The notes: generated by a model from the sequence alone, not told the origin. A stretch of 42,586 bases of DNA from an uncultured Lachnospiraceae bacterium (GCA_947177165.1 CAMWTP010000047.1:1-42586); one strand, 5' to 3'. Positions 1 to 7,860 are shown, numbered from the stretch's first letter. Program-made: numbers and translations.

Positions 1-85
1 AACTCTGATGGGACTTCATTAAAAATCAGATATTAAAATGACTGTGAATAGTAACCGTAAAATAATTTTCTCAGCAAATTAGTAC

Positions 86-114
86 TTGACAACCGCCAAT
101 TTTACAAGTATGAT
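86..114 (+). promoter_or_regulatory. Strong sigma-A type promoter
   Basis: A perfect -35 box TTGACA (86-91) is followed after exactly 17 bp by TATGAT (109-114). Transcription would begin near 121 and run through a structured region toward the ABC exporter. A hairpin follows at once: GTGAGCAGT (125-133) pairs with ACTGC-A-TCAC (139-148), with one bulged A. The promoter call rests on sequence alone. Confidence 0.75.
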
Positions 115-178
115 AGACAATGTGGTGAGCAGTCAGGAACTGCATCACTGCGCAGATCAATTTTTAGGAGGATGTTGC

Positions 179-217
179 ATGTTAACTGTGATTGTAATGG
201 AGAAAATTGCAAATTAA
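179..217 (+). CDS. Possible 12-codon leader peptide
   Basis: ATG at 179 starts a 12-residue reading frame (MLTVIVMEKIAN, stop TAA). An ideal Shine-Dalgarno AGGAGG lies at 166-171, seven bases upstream, and the frame sits about 60 bases into the transcript expected from the promoter at 86-114. A terminator-like hairpin follows at 343-370. This arrangement (promoter, strong SD, tiny ORF, terminator, then an exporter operon) resembles translation-coupled attenuation leaders of resistance genes. The peptide has no recognisable stalling motif. The start site looks real; a regulatory role is inference. Confidence 0.35.
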   Translation: MLTVIVMEKIAN

Positions 218-342
218 ATATTGCAAGGGGTGATTTTTAGTTTTTAAGGCTAGGAGTCTGCCCATCTGTTGACAGCATGAGCTGTTGACGTTTTCGCCTT
301 ACAATTGCTTCAGTATTATGGTATAGATTTTTGAATCATAAG

Positions 343-370
343 AACATGGCTGTATGGTCATGTTTTTTTG
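343..370 (+). terminator. Intrinsic terminator or attenuator in the exporter leader
   Basis: AACATG (343-348) can pair with CATGTT (359-364), and a run of T follows to 369. The stem is short but the T tract is long. It lies about 245 bases after the predicted transcription start and 260 bases before the first full gene, so it ends either a small RNA or a conditional leader. Between it and the tiny ORF lies the direct repeat CTGTTGAC (twice within 270-295), which can itself fold around an ATGA loop. Confidence 0.5.
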
Positions 371-498
371 TGCACAAATAAATCCAACGCAACTGTTTAG
401 AACATAAGTTTTTTGCACTGCAATCCTGTATGAACGTATCGTGATGGATGTGTGTAATGACAAATGTGCTGAATTGTTGCGATCCTGATAAGGATAAC

Positions 499-536
499 AA
501 AGACCATGGTATCGCTTAGGGCTGCTATGGTCTTTT
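499..536 (+). terminator. Second terminator-like hairpin before the ABC exporter
   Basis: AAAGACCAT (499-507) is the exact complement of ATGGTCTTT (526-534), and TTTTT follows the stem. A small hairpin (ATCCT-GATA-AGGAT, 482-495) lies directly upstream. The hairpin is 95 bases ahead of the exporter start codon, where an attenuator would sit. I recognise neither a T-box nor a named riboswitch in the leader. Confidence 0.55.
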
Positions 537-566
537 TGCGTTGTAAGGCAGTGTGTAGTGAAAATG

Positions 567-603
567 GGGAACTGTTCAGAAACAGACAAGTCAGGCAGTT
601 CCC
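567..603 (+). other. Hairpin just upstream of the exporter ribosome binding site
   Basis: GGGAACTG (567-574) is perfectly complementary to CAGTTCCC (596-603), enclosing a 21-base loop. It ends only eight bases before the purine-rich stretch that serves as ribosome binding site for the ABC ATPase. No T run follows, so it is not a terminator. It may belong to the leader fold that includes 499-536. Confidence 0.4.
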
Positions 604-631
604 AAGCCCAGGAAGAAAGGAAGATAAGAGC

Positions 632-1618
632 ATGAACAATACAATGATCAGTACAGACAATTTGGTAAAAACATACCGCAGATACAAGAAACAGGAGGGA
701 ATCCGCGGGAGCCTGAAAAGCCTTGTAAGGCGTGCATATGAAGAAAAAACTGCAGTGGATCATATCAGTCTGTCCGTACAGGCAGGCGAGTTTGTCGGAC
801 TGATTGGTCCGAACGGTGCCGGAAAGACGACATTGATTAAGATGCTGACGGGAATTATCGCCCCGACAGAGGGAACCATCGATGTAATGGGATATTACCC
901 AAATGATTTGAAAAATGAGTTCAAGAAAGAGTACGCTGTTGTAATGGGACAGAAAAGCCAGCTGTTTTTTGAGCTGACTGTCAATGATACGCTCCGTCTT
1001 TTCAAGGAAATATACGAGATTTCGGAGGAAACGTTTCAGCAGAACAAGAATTACTTTGTGAAGCTTTTCGGCGTGGAAGATCTGATGGATGTGCAGGTGC
1101 GGACGATGTCGCTCGGAGAGCGGATGAAAATGGAACTGATCGTGGCGCTTCTCCACAATCCGAAGATTTTGTTTCTCGATGAGCCGACAATCGGTCTGGA
1201 TGCCATTGCGTCGAAGCAGATCCGCAGTTTTCTGAAAGAAATTAACGAGGAGAAGGGGACGACGATTATCCTGACTTCACACTATATCGAAGATATCAAG
1301 ACATTGTGCAGGAGAACGATCGTCATCAACCACGGCACAAAGATTTATGACGGTGCGACGGACGAACTGTTCGACCGGTATCAGAGAAACAAGAGAATTG
1401 TCGTGACGTATGACAGCCCGACAGAAAGCATTTCGCTAAAGACAGAGCATGTAAGCATCCTCACGGATGAACCCTACAAAAAGGTATACGAAGCGCCAAG
1501 AGAAAATGCAAAAAAACTTTTCGCGGAACTCATGGAGCACGAACCGAAGGATATCGTCGTCGAGGAGGAAGAGATTGGTATTGTGGTTGAGCGCATCTAT
1601 CAGCAGGAAGAACGGTAA
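632..1618 (+). CDS. ABC-2 type exporter, ATP-binding subunit
   Basis: This is the cytoplasmic ATPase of a drug, ion or polysaccharide type ABC-2 exporter, 328 residues long. Walker A GPNGAGKT is at residues 59-66, the signature SLGER near 160-164, Walker B LFLDEP with D183/E184, and a switch histidine in TSHYIED. About 100 residues after the ATPase core form the C-terminal regulatory extension common in NatA-like subunits. I chose ATG 632 because it follows a purine-rich binding site (611-623) and gives a normal N-terminus; an in-frame start at 506 would lie inside a hairpin. Two permease genes follow directly, the first after 11 bases, so the three products form one transporter. The substrate cannot be told from sequence. 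Confidence 0.93.
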   Translation: MNNTMISTDNLVKTYRRYKKQEGIRGSLKSLVRRAYEEKTAVDHISLSVQAGEFVGLIGPNGAGKTTLIKMLTGIIAPTEGTIDVMGYYPNDLKNEFKKEYAVVMGQKSQLFFELTVNDTLRLFKEIYEISEETFQQNKNYFVKLFGVEDLMDVQVRTMSLGERMKMELIVALLHNPKILFLDEPTIGLDAIASKQIRSFLKEINEEKGTTIILTSHYIEDIKTLCRRTIVINHGTKIYDGATDELFDRYQRNKRIVVTYDSPTESISLKTEHVSILTDEPYKKVYEAPRENAKKLFAELMEHEPKDIVVEEEEIGIVVERIYQQEER

Positions 1619-1629
1619 GGAGGACTATC

Positions 1630-2424
1630 ATGAGAAAATATTGGGAAATAGCAAAAACATATACAAAGACACAGCTGGTATGGAGGGCAGATGTCATTTT
1701 CAACATGATATTTACCATCTCCAAAATTCTGTTTGCATACCTTCTGTGGGGAATTATCTTTCAGGGAAAGGAGACGGTCGGGGCGTTTACATTTCACGGA
1801 ATGCTTTCCTATTACATTGTCAGCTCCTTCCTGTCCCAGCTGGAAATGTCCGATGGAATCAGCGGTGAGATACATGCCAGAATCCGCAATGGCACATTTT
1901 CAAAATATATGGTGATACCGGTCGGAATAGAGCTGTATTTTATGGCAATGGAGCTGGGCGTGGTGTTGTTTTATCTTGCCTTTGACTTTATTGCGGCGGT
2001 TGTGTGGATCTTTGTATTCAGAATCCAGTTTGTCTTTGCAGCCGAAGGTTCTGTGATTGCCTGCGCTGTCATTATGGCAGTGCTCGGAATGGTCTTTATG
2101 GTGCAGCTAAATTATTTTCTTGGGCTGCTGACCTTAAAATATCAGGGAATCGGCACATTTCTGATGATTAAAAACAATCTGGTATCGCTGATTACTGGAA
2201 GCATTGTCCCGCTGGCATTGTTCCCGGAAACGGTGGTACGGATTATGCGTATGCTGCCATTTTATTATGTCACGTATCTGCCTTCCATGCTGTTGACCGG
2301 AATGTGCAGGGATGAGGCATTGGCGGGCACCGCAGTCATCGGCTGCTGGTGCGTGATAATACAGCTTGTAATATGGATAACACAGAAAAAATATTTTAAG
2401 ACGTTTGACGGGGTGGGAATATGA
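1630..2424 (+). CDS. ABC-2 family permease, DUF990-type
   Basis: This 264-residue integral membrane protein has about six hydrophobic segments and ends with a basic tail. It resembles the ABC2_membrane_6 (DUF990) permeases that occur as unequal pairs beside a NatA-like ATPase. AAGGAGG lies directly before the start codon. Its 3' end overlaps the next permease by four bases (ATGA), a sign of translational coupling, so the two probably form a heterodimeric channel. The family call comes from overall pattern and gene order; no catalytic residues are expected in such a subunit. Confidence 0.82.
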   Translation: MRKYWEIAKTYTKTQLVWRADVIFNMIFTISKILFAYLLWGIIFQGKETVGAFTFHGMLSYYIVSSFLSQLEMSDGISGEIHARIRNGTFSKYMVIPVGIELYFMAMELGVVLFYLAFDFIAAVVWIFVFRIQFVFAAEGSVIACAVIMAVLGMVFMVQLNYFLGLLTLKYQGIGTFLMIKNNLVSLITGSIVPLALFPETVVRIMRMLPFYYVTYLPSMLLTGMCRDEALAGTAVIGCWCVIIQLVIWITQKKYFKTFDGVGI

Positions 2425-3233
2425 GAAAAAGATGGACGAAAATCATCAAAAACTGGCGTGTGCTGCGGGAACTGTTTTATCTGCGTTTTCACGGGCTGAC
2501 CGTGTTCCGGCTGGATTTTTTTGCACCGTTTTTTGTGGACGGAAGCCTGTTTCTGATACAATTGCTGGCATTTGGGGTAGTATATTCCAATGTGGATACA
2601 ATCGGAAGCTGGGGAAAAGGGGAAATGATTCTGTATATTGGCACATTTTCATTGCTGAATGCAGTCAATATGACCGTGTATTTCTTTGGAATCAACACAA
2701 TTCCGGGCAAAATCCGGTCAGGTGAATTGGATTTGTACCTGACGAAACCAGTCAGTCCGCTGTTCCGGCTGACTTTTGAAAACATCAGTCCGGGTTCTGT
2801 GCCGCTTATCCTGATGAGTGTGTGCATTGCCGCATATGGAGTGTGCCGGCTGGATATCAGACCAACAGCCGCAAATCTGGCAGCGTACCTTTTCTGGATT
2901 GTGCTGATGGAGATTCTGTACTATGACATGGAGGTCATTATCCGCTCTGTATCACTGTATATCGTGTCCATGGCACGCATGGAACAGATTGAGGAGGCTG
3001 GCATCGACCTGTGCATGAAACTGCCGGGAATTGCGTTCTACGGTGTGTATAAGGTTATTTTTTATCTGATACTGCCGTATGGAATTATGGCAACGCTGCC
3101 AGTACAGAGCATGGTTGGCGGGTTGACCTTGCGGACAGCAGCCTATGGAGTCTGCGTTGTCGTGCTGTTTTCGGCGCTTACATGTGTGATGTGGAAGCGG
3201 GGGCTGAGGCATTATAACAGTGCATGCTCATAA
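2421..3233 (+). CDS. ABC-2 family permease, second subunit
   Basis: This 270-residue membrane protein is the partner of the preceding permease, overlapping it by four bases. It has the profile of the DUF990 family: a basic N-terminus, about six membrane segments, and a loop with SGELDLYLTKPVSPLFRL, a stretch typical of these permeases. No terminator is evident after the stop codon. Together with the ATPase at 632-1618 it completes a three-gene exporter. The substrate is unknown. Confidence 0.83.
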   Translation: MRKRWTKIIKNWRVLRELFYLRFHGLTVFRLDFFAPFFVDGSLFLIQLLAFGVVYSNVDTIGSWGKGEMILYIGTFSLLNAVNMTVYFFGINTIPGKIRSGELDLYLTKPVSPLFRLTFENISPGSVPLILMSVCIAAYGVCRLDIRPTAANLAAYLFWIVLMEILYYDMEVIIRSVSLYIVSMARMEQIEEAGIDLCMKLPGIAFYGVYKVIFYLILPYGIMATLPVQSMVGGLTLRTAAYGVCVVVLFSALTCVMWKRGLRHYNSACS

Positions 3234-3265
3234 AAAGATATTGAGAAAAATCGTATTGAGAAGGA

Positions 3266-3310
3266 ATGAAAAAAGAAAAAATAGTAACGATTCAGGACAG
3301 GATTTCATGA
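3266..3310 (+). pseudogene. Possible 5' remnant of a pyridoxamine-kinase-like gene
   Basis: A 14-codon frame reads MKKEKIVTIQDRIS and then stops at TGA. It resembles, from memory, the usual N-terminus of pyridoxal/pyridoxamine kinases (KxxVTIQDISC), with one extra codon and a stop where the cysteine codon would be. A second short frame (3305-3345 region) runs into the start of the MutS-like gene. It may be a scar of a lost gene at a recombination junction, but 14 residues are too few for certainty and chance is possible. Confidence 0.22.
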
Positions 3311-3341
3311 AGGTACGGAATCGTGATGAAAGGACAAAAAA

Positions 3342-5243
3342 ATGAATATCGACAAACATATTGAATTTGATAAAATAAAAGAATTATGGAAGAATTTAGC
3401 ATTTACAGACAAAGCAAAGGAAGTAATAGAAATGACAGAATGTTATCTGTCAGAGAGTGAGTTGAGAAAACAGCTCAGGGATACCACAAACAGCAGAGCT
3501 TTCATCGAAAAATCAGGAACTCCGCCCCTGCAGAATGTCGCGGAGGCAAAAGAAATTCTTACAATCGCGGAGAAGGGTGACTGCCTGACGCCATACCAGC
3601 TTGAGCGTGTGGAAAAGGTTCTGGTCGCTGTCCGGCGCTTAAAGGATTATCTGGGCAGAGGGAAACTGTACGACAATCCGCTCGCTTATTATGAAGAGAA
3701 TCTTAATGCGGTGGAAATGCTCAGGGAGGAGATCAGCAGACAGATTCGAAACGGCGCAGTCGATGATTATGCCTCCAGAGAGCTCAGACAAATCAGAGGT
3801 GACATCGTGCGGTGTGAGGAACAGATGAAGCAGAAGGCAGAGCAGGTCATGCGCTCCAACAAGGAATGTATGGCGGACAGTTACTGTACCACGCGAAACG
3901 GCAGAATCTGTGTCCCTGTAAAAAAGGAATATAAGTTCAAAATAGCGGGCAGCGTGATTGACAAATCCGCAACTGGAAACACATTTTTCATGGAGCCTGT
4001 GAGCGTCGCGAAGCATTATGAAGAACTGCAGACACTCCAAATCAGCGAGGAGAACGAGGTTTACCGCATCCTGTACACACTGACAGCGATGGTTGCAGAG
4101 GCCGTCACTGTGATGAACGAGAATATCCGCATGATAGAGAAGCTGGATTTCATCTTCTCAAAAGGAAAACTCAGCATTGACATGGACGCTGTGGAGCCAT
4201 CAATCAACACGGATCGCCGGATTGTCCTGACAGACGCAAGGCATCCGCTGATGGATAAAAATGTAAACGTACCCCTGCAGTTTGAAATCGGAAAACAGGC
4301 AAGAGGAATCATCATAACCGGGCCGAATACGGGCGGAAAAACGGTGGCGATCAAGACTGTCATGCTCAGCTGTATCATGGCGCAGTGCGGGCTGCACGTC
4401 ACCTGTACAGCCGCGGACATCTGCATGAACAGCGGGTATCTGTGTGATATCGGGGACGGACAGAACATCGCTGAAAACCTCTCGACGTTCTCGGCACATA
4501 TAAAAAACGTTCTGGAAGTGCTGGGTGAAGTGAACAGGGACAGCCTTGTGATTATGGATGAGATGGGTTCTGGCACAGATCCCGCAGAGGGCATGGGAAT
4601 TGCAGTCGCAATACTGGAGGAGCTTCGGAAAAGTAAATGTCTGTTCCTTGTCACAACACATTATCCCGAGGTAAAAGAGTACGCAGAGAGAACTCAGGAC
4701 GTCATCAACGCGAGAATGACTTTCGATAAAGAAACGCTGCAGCCGACTTATCAGATGGTAATCGGAGAAGCAGGGGAAAGCTGTGCCTTCTATATCGCAG
4801 ACCGGCTCGGTATGCCAAACGAAATGCTGAAAACAGCAATTCGCGCTGCTTATGGCGAGGATGCGATCAACAATTACAGGTTCCAGAAGGAAAATGACGG
4901 CATCACAAGACAGGGCACACATAAGATTTCCAGGACGAAAAAGACAAACTCTAAGAAAGACCTCAGTACAAAGTACAGGCTTGGGGACAGTGTGATGGTA
5001 TACCCAGACAAAAAAATCGGCATTGTGTGCGAGCCGGTCAATGAAAAAGGTGTTCTGCGGGTGCAGCTTCCGGATAAAAAGATCTGGATTAACCACAAGC
5101 GGCTAAAGCTTCATGTAGCAGCGGAGCAGTTATACCCGGCGGACTATGATTTTTCGATTATTTTTGAGACCGTCGCAAACAGAAAGCTAAAACACAAGAT
5201 GGAACGGAAATATACAGAGGAAATGATTTGTTATGATGAATAA
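3342..5243 (+). CDS. MutS-family ATPase, MutS2-like without Smr domain
   Basis: The protein has 633 residues. The N-terminal third is a helical MutS core (lever and clamp), followed by a MutS-type ATPase with Walker A GPNTGGKT (327-334), the loop STFSAHIKNV, Walker B VIMDE (D406, E407), GSGTDPAEG and the switch TTHYPEVK. The sequence style is that of MutS2. A C-terminal segment (about 545-590) with YRLGDSVMVYPDKKIGIV resembles the KOW-like module that precedes Smr in MutS2, yet the Smr nuclease domain is absent. MutS2 proteins are usually near 780 residues. A role in recombination control or in rescue of collided ribosomes is known for MutS2; whether a Smr-less form shares it is open. It stands alone, with SD AAAGGAC eight bases upstream. 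Confidence 0.85.
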   Translation: MNIDKHIEFDKIKELWKNLAFTDKAKEVIEMTECYLSESELRKQLRDTTNSRAFIEKSGTPPLQNVAEAKEILTIAEKGDCLTPYQLERVEKVLVAVRRLKDYLGRGKLYDNPLAYYEENLNAVEMLREEISRQIRNGAVDDYASRELRQIRGDIVRCEEQMKQKAEQVMRSNKECMADSYCTTRNGRICVPVKKEYKFKIAGSVIDKSATGNTFFMEPVSVAKHYEELQTLQISEENEVYRILYTLTAMVAEAVTVMNENIRMIEKLDFIFSKGKLSIDMDAVEPSINTDRRIVLTDARHPLMDKNVNVPLQFEIGKQARGIIITGPNTGGKTVAIKTVMLSCIMAQCGLHVTCTAADICMNSGYLCDIGDGQNIAENLSTFSAHIKNVLEVLGEVNRDSLVIMDEMGSGTDPAEGMGIAVAILEELRKSKCLFLVTTHYPEVKEYAERTQDVINARMTFDKETLQPTYQMVIGEAGESCAFYIADRLGMPNEMLKTAIRAAYGEDAINNYRFQKENDGITRQGTHKISRTKKTNSKKDLSTKYRLGDSVMVYPDKKIGIVCEPVNEKGVLRVQLPDKKIWINHKRLKLHVAAEQLYPADYDFSIIFETVANRKLKHKMERKYTEEMICYDE

Positions 5244-5494
5244 TTATTTGAAAAAGTTATGGTATGAGTGTAACGAATCTCCCTTCATATGGATATATAG
5301 ATAACCCACACGAAAAATCCTGCATCTGAAGACAGCATTCAAGAAGTTTCGCCGCGATTGTTTTCCTCAAATGACAGGGGGATATGCAGAAGTGCGCTAT
5401 TATTTATTTACACGCATGACATGCGCAATCGGAGAAATAGACAAGTCAGGATGTGTTACTTATTTTTCTACAGTTCCTGAGAAAGGAGGCCTGC
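5244..5494. other. Intergenic region upstream of the sigma/anti-sigma pair
   Basis: About 250 bases without a convincing gene. The stretch should hold the promoter of the sigma factor gene, which ECF factors often recognise themselves. A possible ECF-like -35 element TGTAAC is at 5269-5274, but I see no convincing partner -10, so I do not call a promoter. A short plus-strand frame starting at 5371 runs into the sigma gene in another frame and lacks a ribosome binding site. Confidence 0.4.
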
Positions 5495-5980
5495 ATGGAA
5501 GAATTATACAGGGAATACTCGAAAATCGTATATCATTTCCTGCTTTCCCGGTGTCATGACGCACAGCTGGCAGAGGAATTGACGCAGGAAACTTTTTTGC
5601 AGGCTTTCCTCTCGCTGGATCGCTTTGACAATAGCTGCAAGGTATCCGTCTGGCTGTGTCAGATTGCAAAACATCTTTTTTACCAGCACCTCAGAAAGAC
5701 TGGGCGCGAAGTGCCGACAGAACAGTCCCAGATGCCAGAGGAGAAATCTGCGGACAGCGTCGAACAGACGGCAATCGCAAAGCTTGAGCTCATGGATGTT
5801 CTCAAGGACATGCAGAAGCTGGCGCTGCAGATGCGGGAAGTGATTTATCTGCGCGTGATGGGGCAGCTTTCGTTCAAGGAAATCGGCGAGATTATGGGCA
5901 GGAGTGAAAACTGGGCGAGAGTGACCTTTTACCGCGGAAAGGAACAAATACTGTTGAAAAGAAAGGAATGGGAGCGTTAA
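5495..5980 (+). CDS. ECF RNA polymerase sigma factor
   Basis: This 161-residue protein has only sigma regions 2 and 4, the plan of ECF factors. Region 2 includes AEELTQETFLQAF (about 29-41) and SVWLCQIAKHLFYQHLRK. Region 4 includes REVIYLRVMGQLSFKEIGEI followed by the recognition helix MGRSENWARVTFYRGK. ATG 5495 was chosen because AAAGGAGG lies five bases upstream; an in-frame ATG at 5453 adds an unlikely hydrophobic start. The stop codon directly abuts the start of the anti-sigma gene, so the two are co-translated. Target genes are not evident from the window. Confidence 0.92.
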   Translation: MEELYREYSKIVYHFLLSRCHDAQLAEELTQETFLQAFLSLDRFDNSCKVSVWLCQIAKHLFYQHLRKTGREVPTEQSQMPEEKSADSVEQTAIAKLELMDVLKDMQKLALQMREVIYLRVMGQLSFKEIGEIMGRSENWARVTFYRGKEQILLKRKEWER

Positions 5981-6793
5981 ATGAAGGGAATCAACTGTAA
6001 TATCATCAGAGACCTGTTACCATCCTATGTGGATAACATCTGCTGCGAGGACAGCCGACACCTGATTGAGGAACATATAAGCGGCTGTGAGCAGTGCCGT
6101 ACAAAGCTGGAATTATTAAAGAGCACAGAACTTACCGACGAAGGGGGAGAGCAGAAGCGAATTTCCTATCTCAAAAAAATTAAAAGACATTACGATAAGG
6201 GAATGATCAGTCTCGTCTTTTTGACGCTGATGGTCATAGGCGGATTCCTGTTCATGATATACAACTATGGGCTGGCAGGAAGTATTTTACCTTATATTAT
6301 TTTTCCCTTAATGCTTGTTGCCGCATATTGCCTGACACCAGACAGCCCGCTGGCCGATAAGCGCACGAAGTTTTCAGGAATCCTTGTTATCGGCAGCATT
6401 CTGGTGAGCATCTTAATGATGATTTATTATGCTGTGTTCGTTTTCCAATGCAGCATATCGACTGAGAAGGGAGAAACCGGACTGTTTGGCATACCGCTGT
6501 ATGAAACCGGGCCTTATCTGGAAAAGAGACTTATATTTATGGCTGTTGTGCAGCTTGGTATGTTTATCCTGTCAAATATACTGATTTTTCGCGGATATCG
6601 AATCCATAAAAGTATCCATGGACTGACACTCACCGGGGTATGGCTGGCAGCAGGATATATTTGTACTTTGCACAATCTGTCAACAGTGGAGGGATTATAC
6701 AGGCTTTCGGCTGCCATGACAGTGTACTTCGTAATAGAAGGAGTTGTGTTCTCTGCGGCTGCTTTTGTCTTTGCGAAAAAAGTATTGAAATAA
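5981..6793 (+). CDS. Membrane anti-sigma factor with zinc-finger domain
   Basis: This is a 270-residue protein whose N-terminus is a zf-HC2 anti-sigma domain: residues 1-50 contain DLLPSYVD and the zinc-binding pattern H-x3-C-x2-C in EEHISGCEQC. It is followed by about six membrane helices from residue 70 to the end. Such proteins hold the cognate ECF factor at the membrane until a cell-surface signal arrives. The gene starts on the base after the sigma factor stop, so the pairing is firm. The signal is unknown. The membrane part shows no recognisable enzyme motif. Confidence 0.88.
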   Translation: MKGINCNIIRDLLPSYVDNICCEDSRHLIEEHISGCEQCRTKLELLKSTELTDEGGEQKRISYLKKIKRHYDKGMISLVFLTLMVIGGFLFMIYNYGLAGSILPYIIFPLMLVAAYCLTPDSPLADKRTKFSGILVIGSILVSILMMIYYAVFVFQCSISTEKGETGLFGIPLYETGPYLEKRLIFMAVVQLGMFILSNILIFRGYRIHKSIHGLTLTGVWLAAGYICTLHNLSTVEGLYRLSAAMTVYFVIEGVVFSAAAFVFAKKVLK

Positions 6794-6811
6794 TTTTTTG
6801 CCATACCAGTA

Positions 6812-6842
6812 CAGGCAGTCATCCGCAATGGACGACTGCCTG
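6812..6842. terminator. Hairpin between two convergent genes
   Basis: CAGGCAGTC (6812-6820) pairs perfectly with GACTGCCTG (6834-6842), and three inner pairs extend the stem. It lies between the anti-sigma gene end and the end of the minus-strand gene, where a shared terminator is expected. Neither side has a T run directly after the stem, so efficiency is doubtful. Confidence 0.4.
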
Positions 6843-6876
6843 CAGTAAAGGGGCGGCGAAACGGATTGCTGATTCC

Positions 6877-7440
6877 TTATTTTTCCATTGAAATAGTGCA
6901 CTCTGTCCAATCCAAAATACGTTCCGTATGCTGCAGCCATTCTAGCTGGAAACCAGTGGAAGAATAACCGCGGCCATAGAAGAAATACTCTTCTGGAAAC
7001 ACATCATCACCGATCCAGCGCAGCTTCTCGCCAGGTATCTCGTAATTAAAACTCCAGTTCTGCCAGAAGCCCAGCATGGAATCACCGAACCGGTTGTCAT
7101 AGTCGGGGCGGGCCAGAAACGGTCCTTCTGCGGCGCGTTCTTCTGGCGGGAGAGCGGCAAAGATGGGGTTCTCCCCGCCCAGACCAGCACGATACCCCAT
7201 CAGCCATATCGTCAGGTTCATCAAATCGTAAAATCTTCCTGGCTGAGGCCATCGCAGAAGAGTCCACTTCGTCTCTTCCGGCAAAGCTGCAATCTGGAAA
7301 GAAAAGGGAATTCTATCCTCTGCGGCACAAATATCGGGATATTCCTTCAAAAGCTGGATTGCCTGCTCCACAGGGCAGTTGATGATAGAGAAACAGGTGT
7401 AACCTGTCAGGTCAAAAGGAAAATTTGGTTGTTTACGCAT
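6877..7440 (-). CDS. Uncharacterised 187-residue protein
   Basis: I do not recognise this family. The protein is acidic, rich in aromatic residues (many W, F and Y), without a signal peptide or membrane helix, so it is probably a folded cytoplasmic protein. Stretches such as KLRWIGDDVFPEEYFFYGRG and DYDNRFGDSMLGFWQNW look like a compact domain. A clear ribosome binding site AAGGAGTG lies about eight bases upstream of the start codon on the minus strand. It stands alone, convergent to the anti-sigma gene and divergent from the BlaI gene. The coding call rests on the binding site, length and composition. Confidence 0.72.
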   Translation of the reverse strand: MRKQPNFPFDLTGYTCFSIINCPVEQAIQLLKEYPDICAAEDRIPFSFQIAALPEETKWTLLRWPQPGRFYDLMNLTIWLMGYRAGLGGENPIFAALPPEERAAEGPFLARPDYDNRFGDSMLGFWQNWSFNYEIPGEKLRWIGDDVFPEEYFFYGRGYSSTGFQLEWLQHTERILDWTECTISMEK

Positions 7441-7656
7441 CGTTTTTCACTCCTTATAAATAAAAATATATTGTGAGCGTTAGGAAGTTATCTCAACTTC
7501 TGATTTATTATTTTATCTTAGCACAATTGGCTACCTGCTACAAGGATTTTGCATTCATGCGGAATTGAACAATACTCAGATGGTTAGAACGGCTTAGAAA
7601 CTGCTCATCGTAACAGAGACCATGAGGAAAAGAGTAAGGAACTGTAGAAATAGATG
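7441..7656. other. Divergent intergenic region without a recognised gene
   Basis: Together with 7657-7860 this makes a 420-base gap between two divergent genes. This half should hold the minus-strand promoter of the 187-residue gene, but I could not place a convincing pair of boxes. I see no small ORF with a ribosome binding site, and no RNA gene. Confidence 0.4.
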
Positions 7657-7709
7657 TTGACAGCATTGGTCTAATGTGTTAAACTGACAATGAGTTTAAT
7701 GCATTAGAC
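7657..7709 (+). promoter_or_regulatory. BlaI-type promoter with two operator dyads
   Basis: TTGACA (7657-7662), a 17-bp spacer and TAAACT (7680-7685) form a strong promoter. Two near-identical 16-bp dyads overlay it: GTCTAATGTGTTAAAC (7669-7684, spacer and -10) and GTTTAATGCATTAGAC (7694-7709, start site region), with centres 25 bp apart. Each is a near-palindrome around ATGCAT, and the two are inverted copies of each other, so the whole is also a large interrupted palindrome. BlaI/MecI repressors bind paired dyads over their own promoters, so this is probably the autoregulatory operator. The assignment is inference from position. Confidence 0.65.
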
Positions 7710-7860
7710 CGTTTTGCGTGTATACAAATAAAAAAACGATGTTCTGAGTATCATAATCCTTGTAAAAAGAAGCTGTGTGAAAAGCTCCTAAGTAATTAAG
7801 ATGATTTTACAAGGCAGATTAAAGTACAGCGAACAGCGAAAAAGAAAGGCGGAGGTTAAG

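Noticed and set aside
172..240. Cysteine-rich 22-residue frame (contains CDCNGENC) in the leader, starting at 172
   Set aside because: Its ATG directly abuts AGGAGG with no spacing, so it is unlikely to be translated; the overlapping frame at 179 has ideal spacing.
121..370. 6S RNA or a named riboswitch in the leader
   Set aside because: I could not match the conserved bases of any riboswitch class or the long bubble of 6S RNA; left as an unassigned structured region.
506..631. In-frame N-terminal extension of the ABC ATPase starting at 506
   Set aside because: It would start inside the terminator-like hairpin 499-536, lacks a ribosome binding site and adds residues that do not fit the family; ATG 632 has a good site.
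299..1156. Long minus-strand frame across the leader and the ABC ATPase gene
   Set aside because: It is opposite a certain gene, has no binding site and its translation looks like no protein domain.
4200..5096. 298-codon minus-strand frame inside the MutS-like gene
   Set aside because: Antisense to a well-supported ATPase and without a start signal; a shadow frame.
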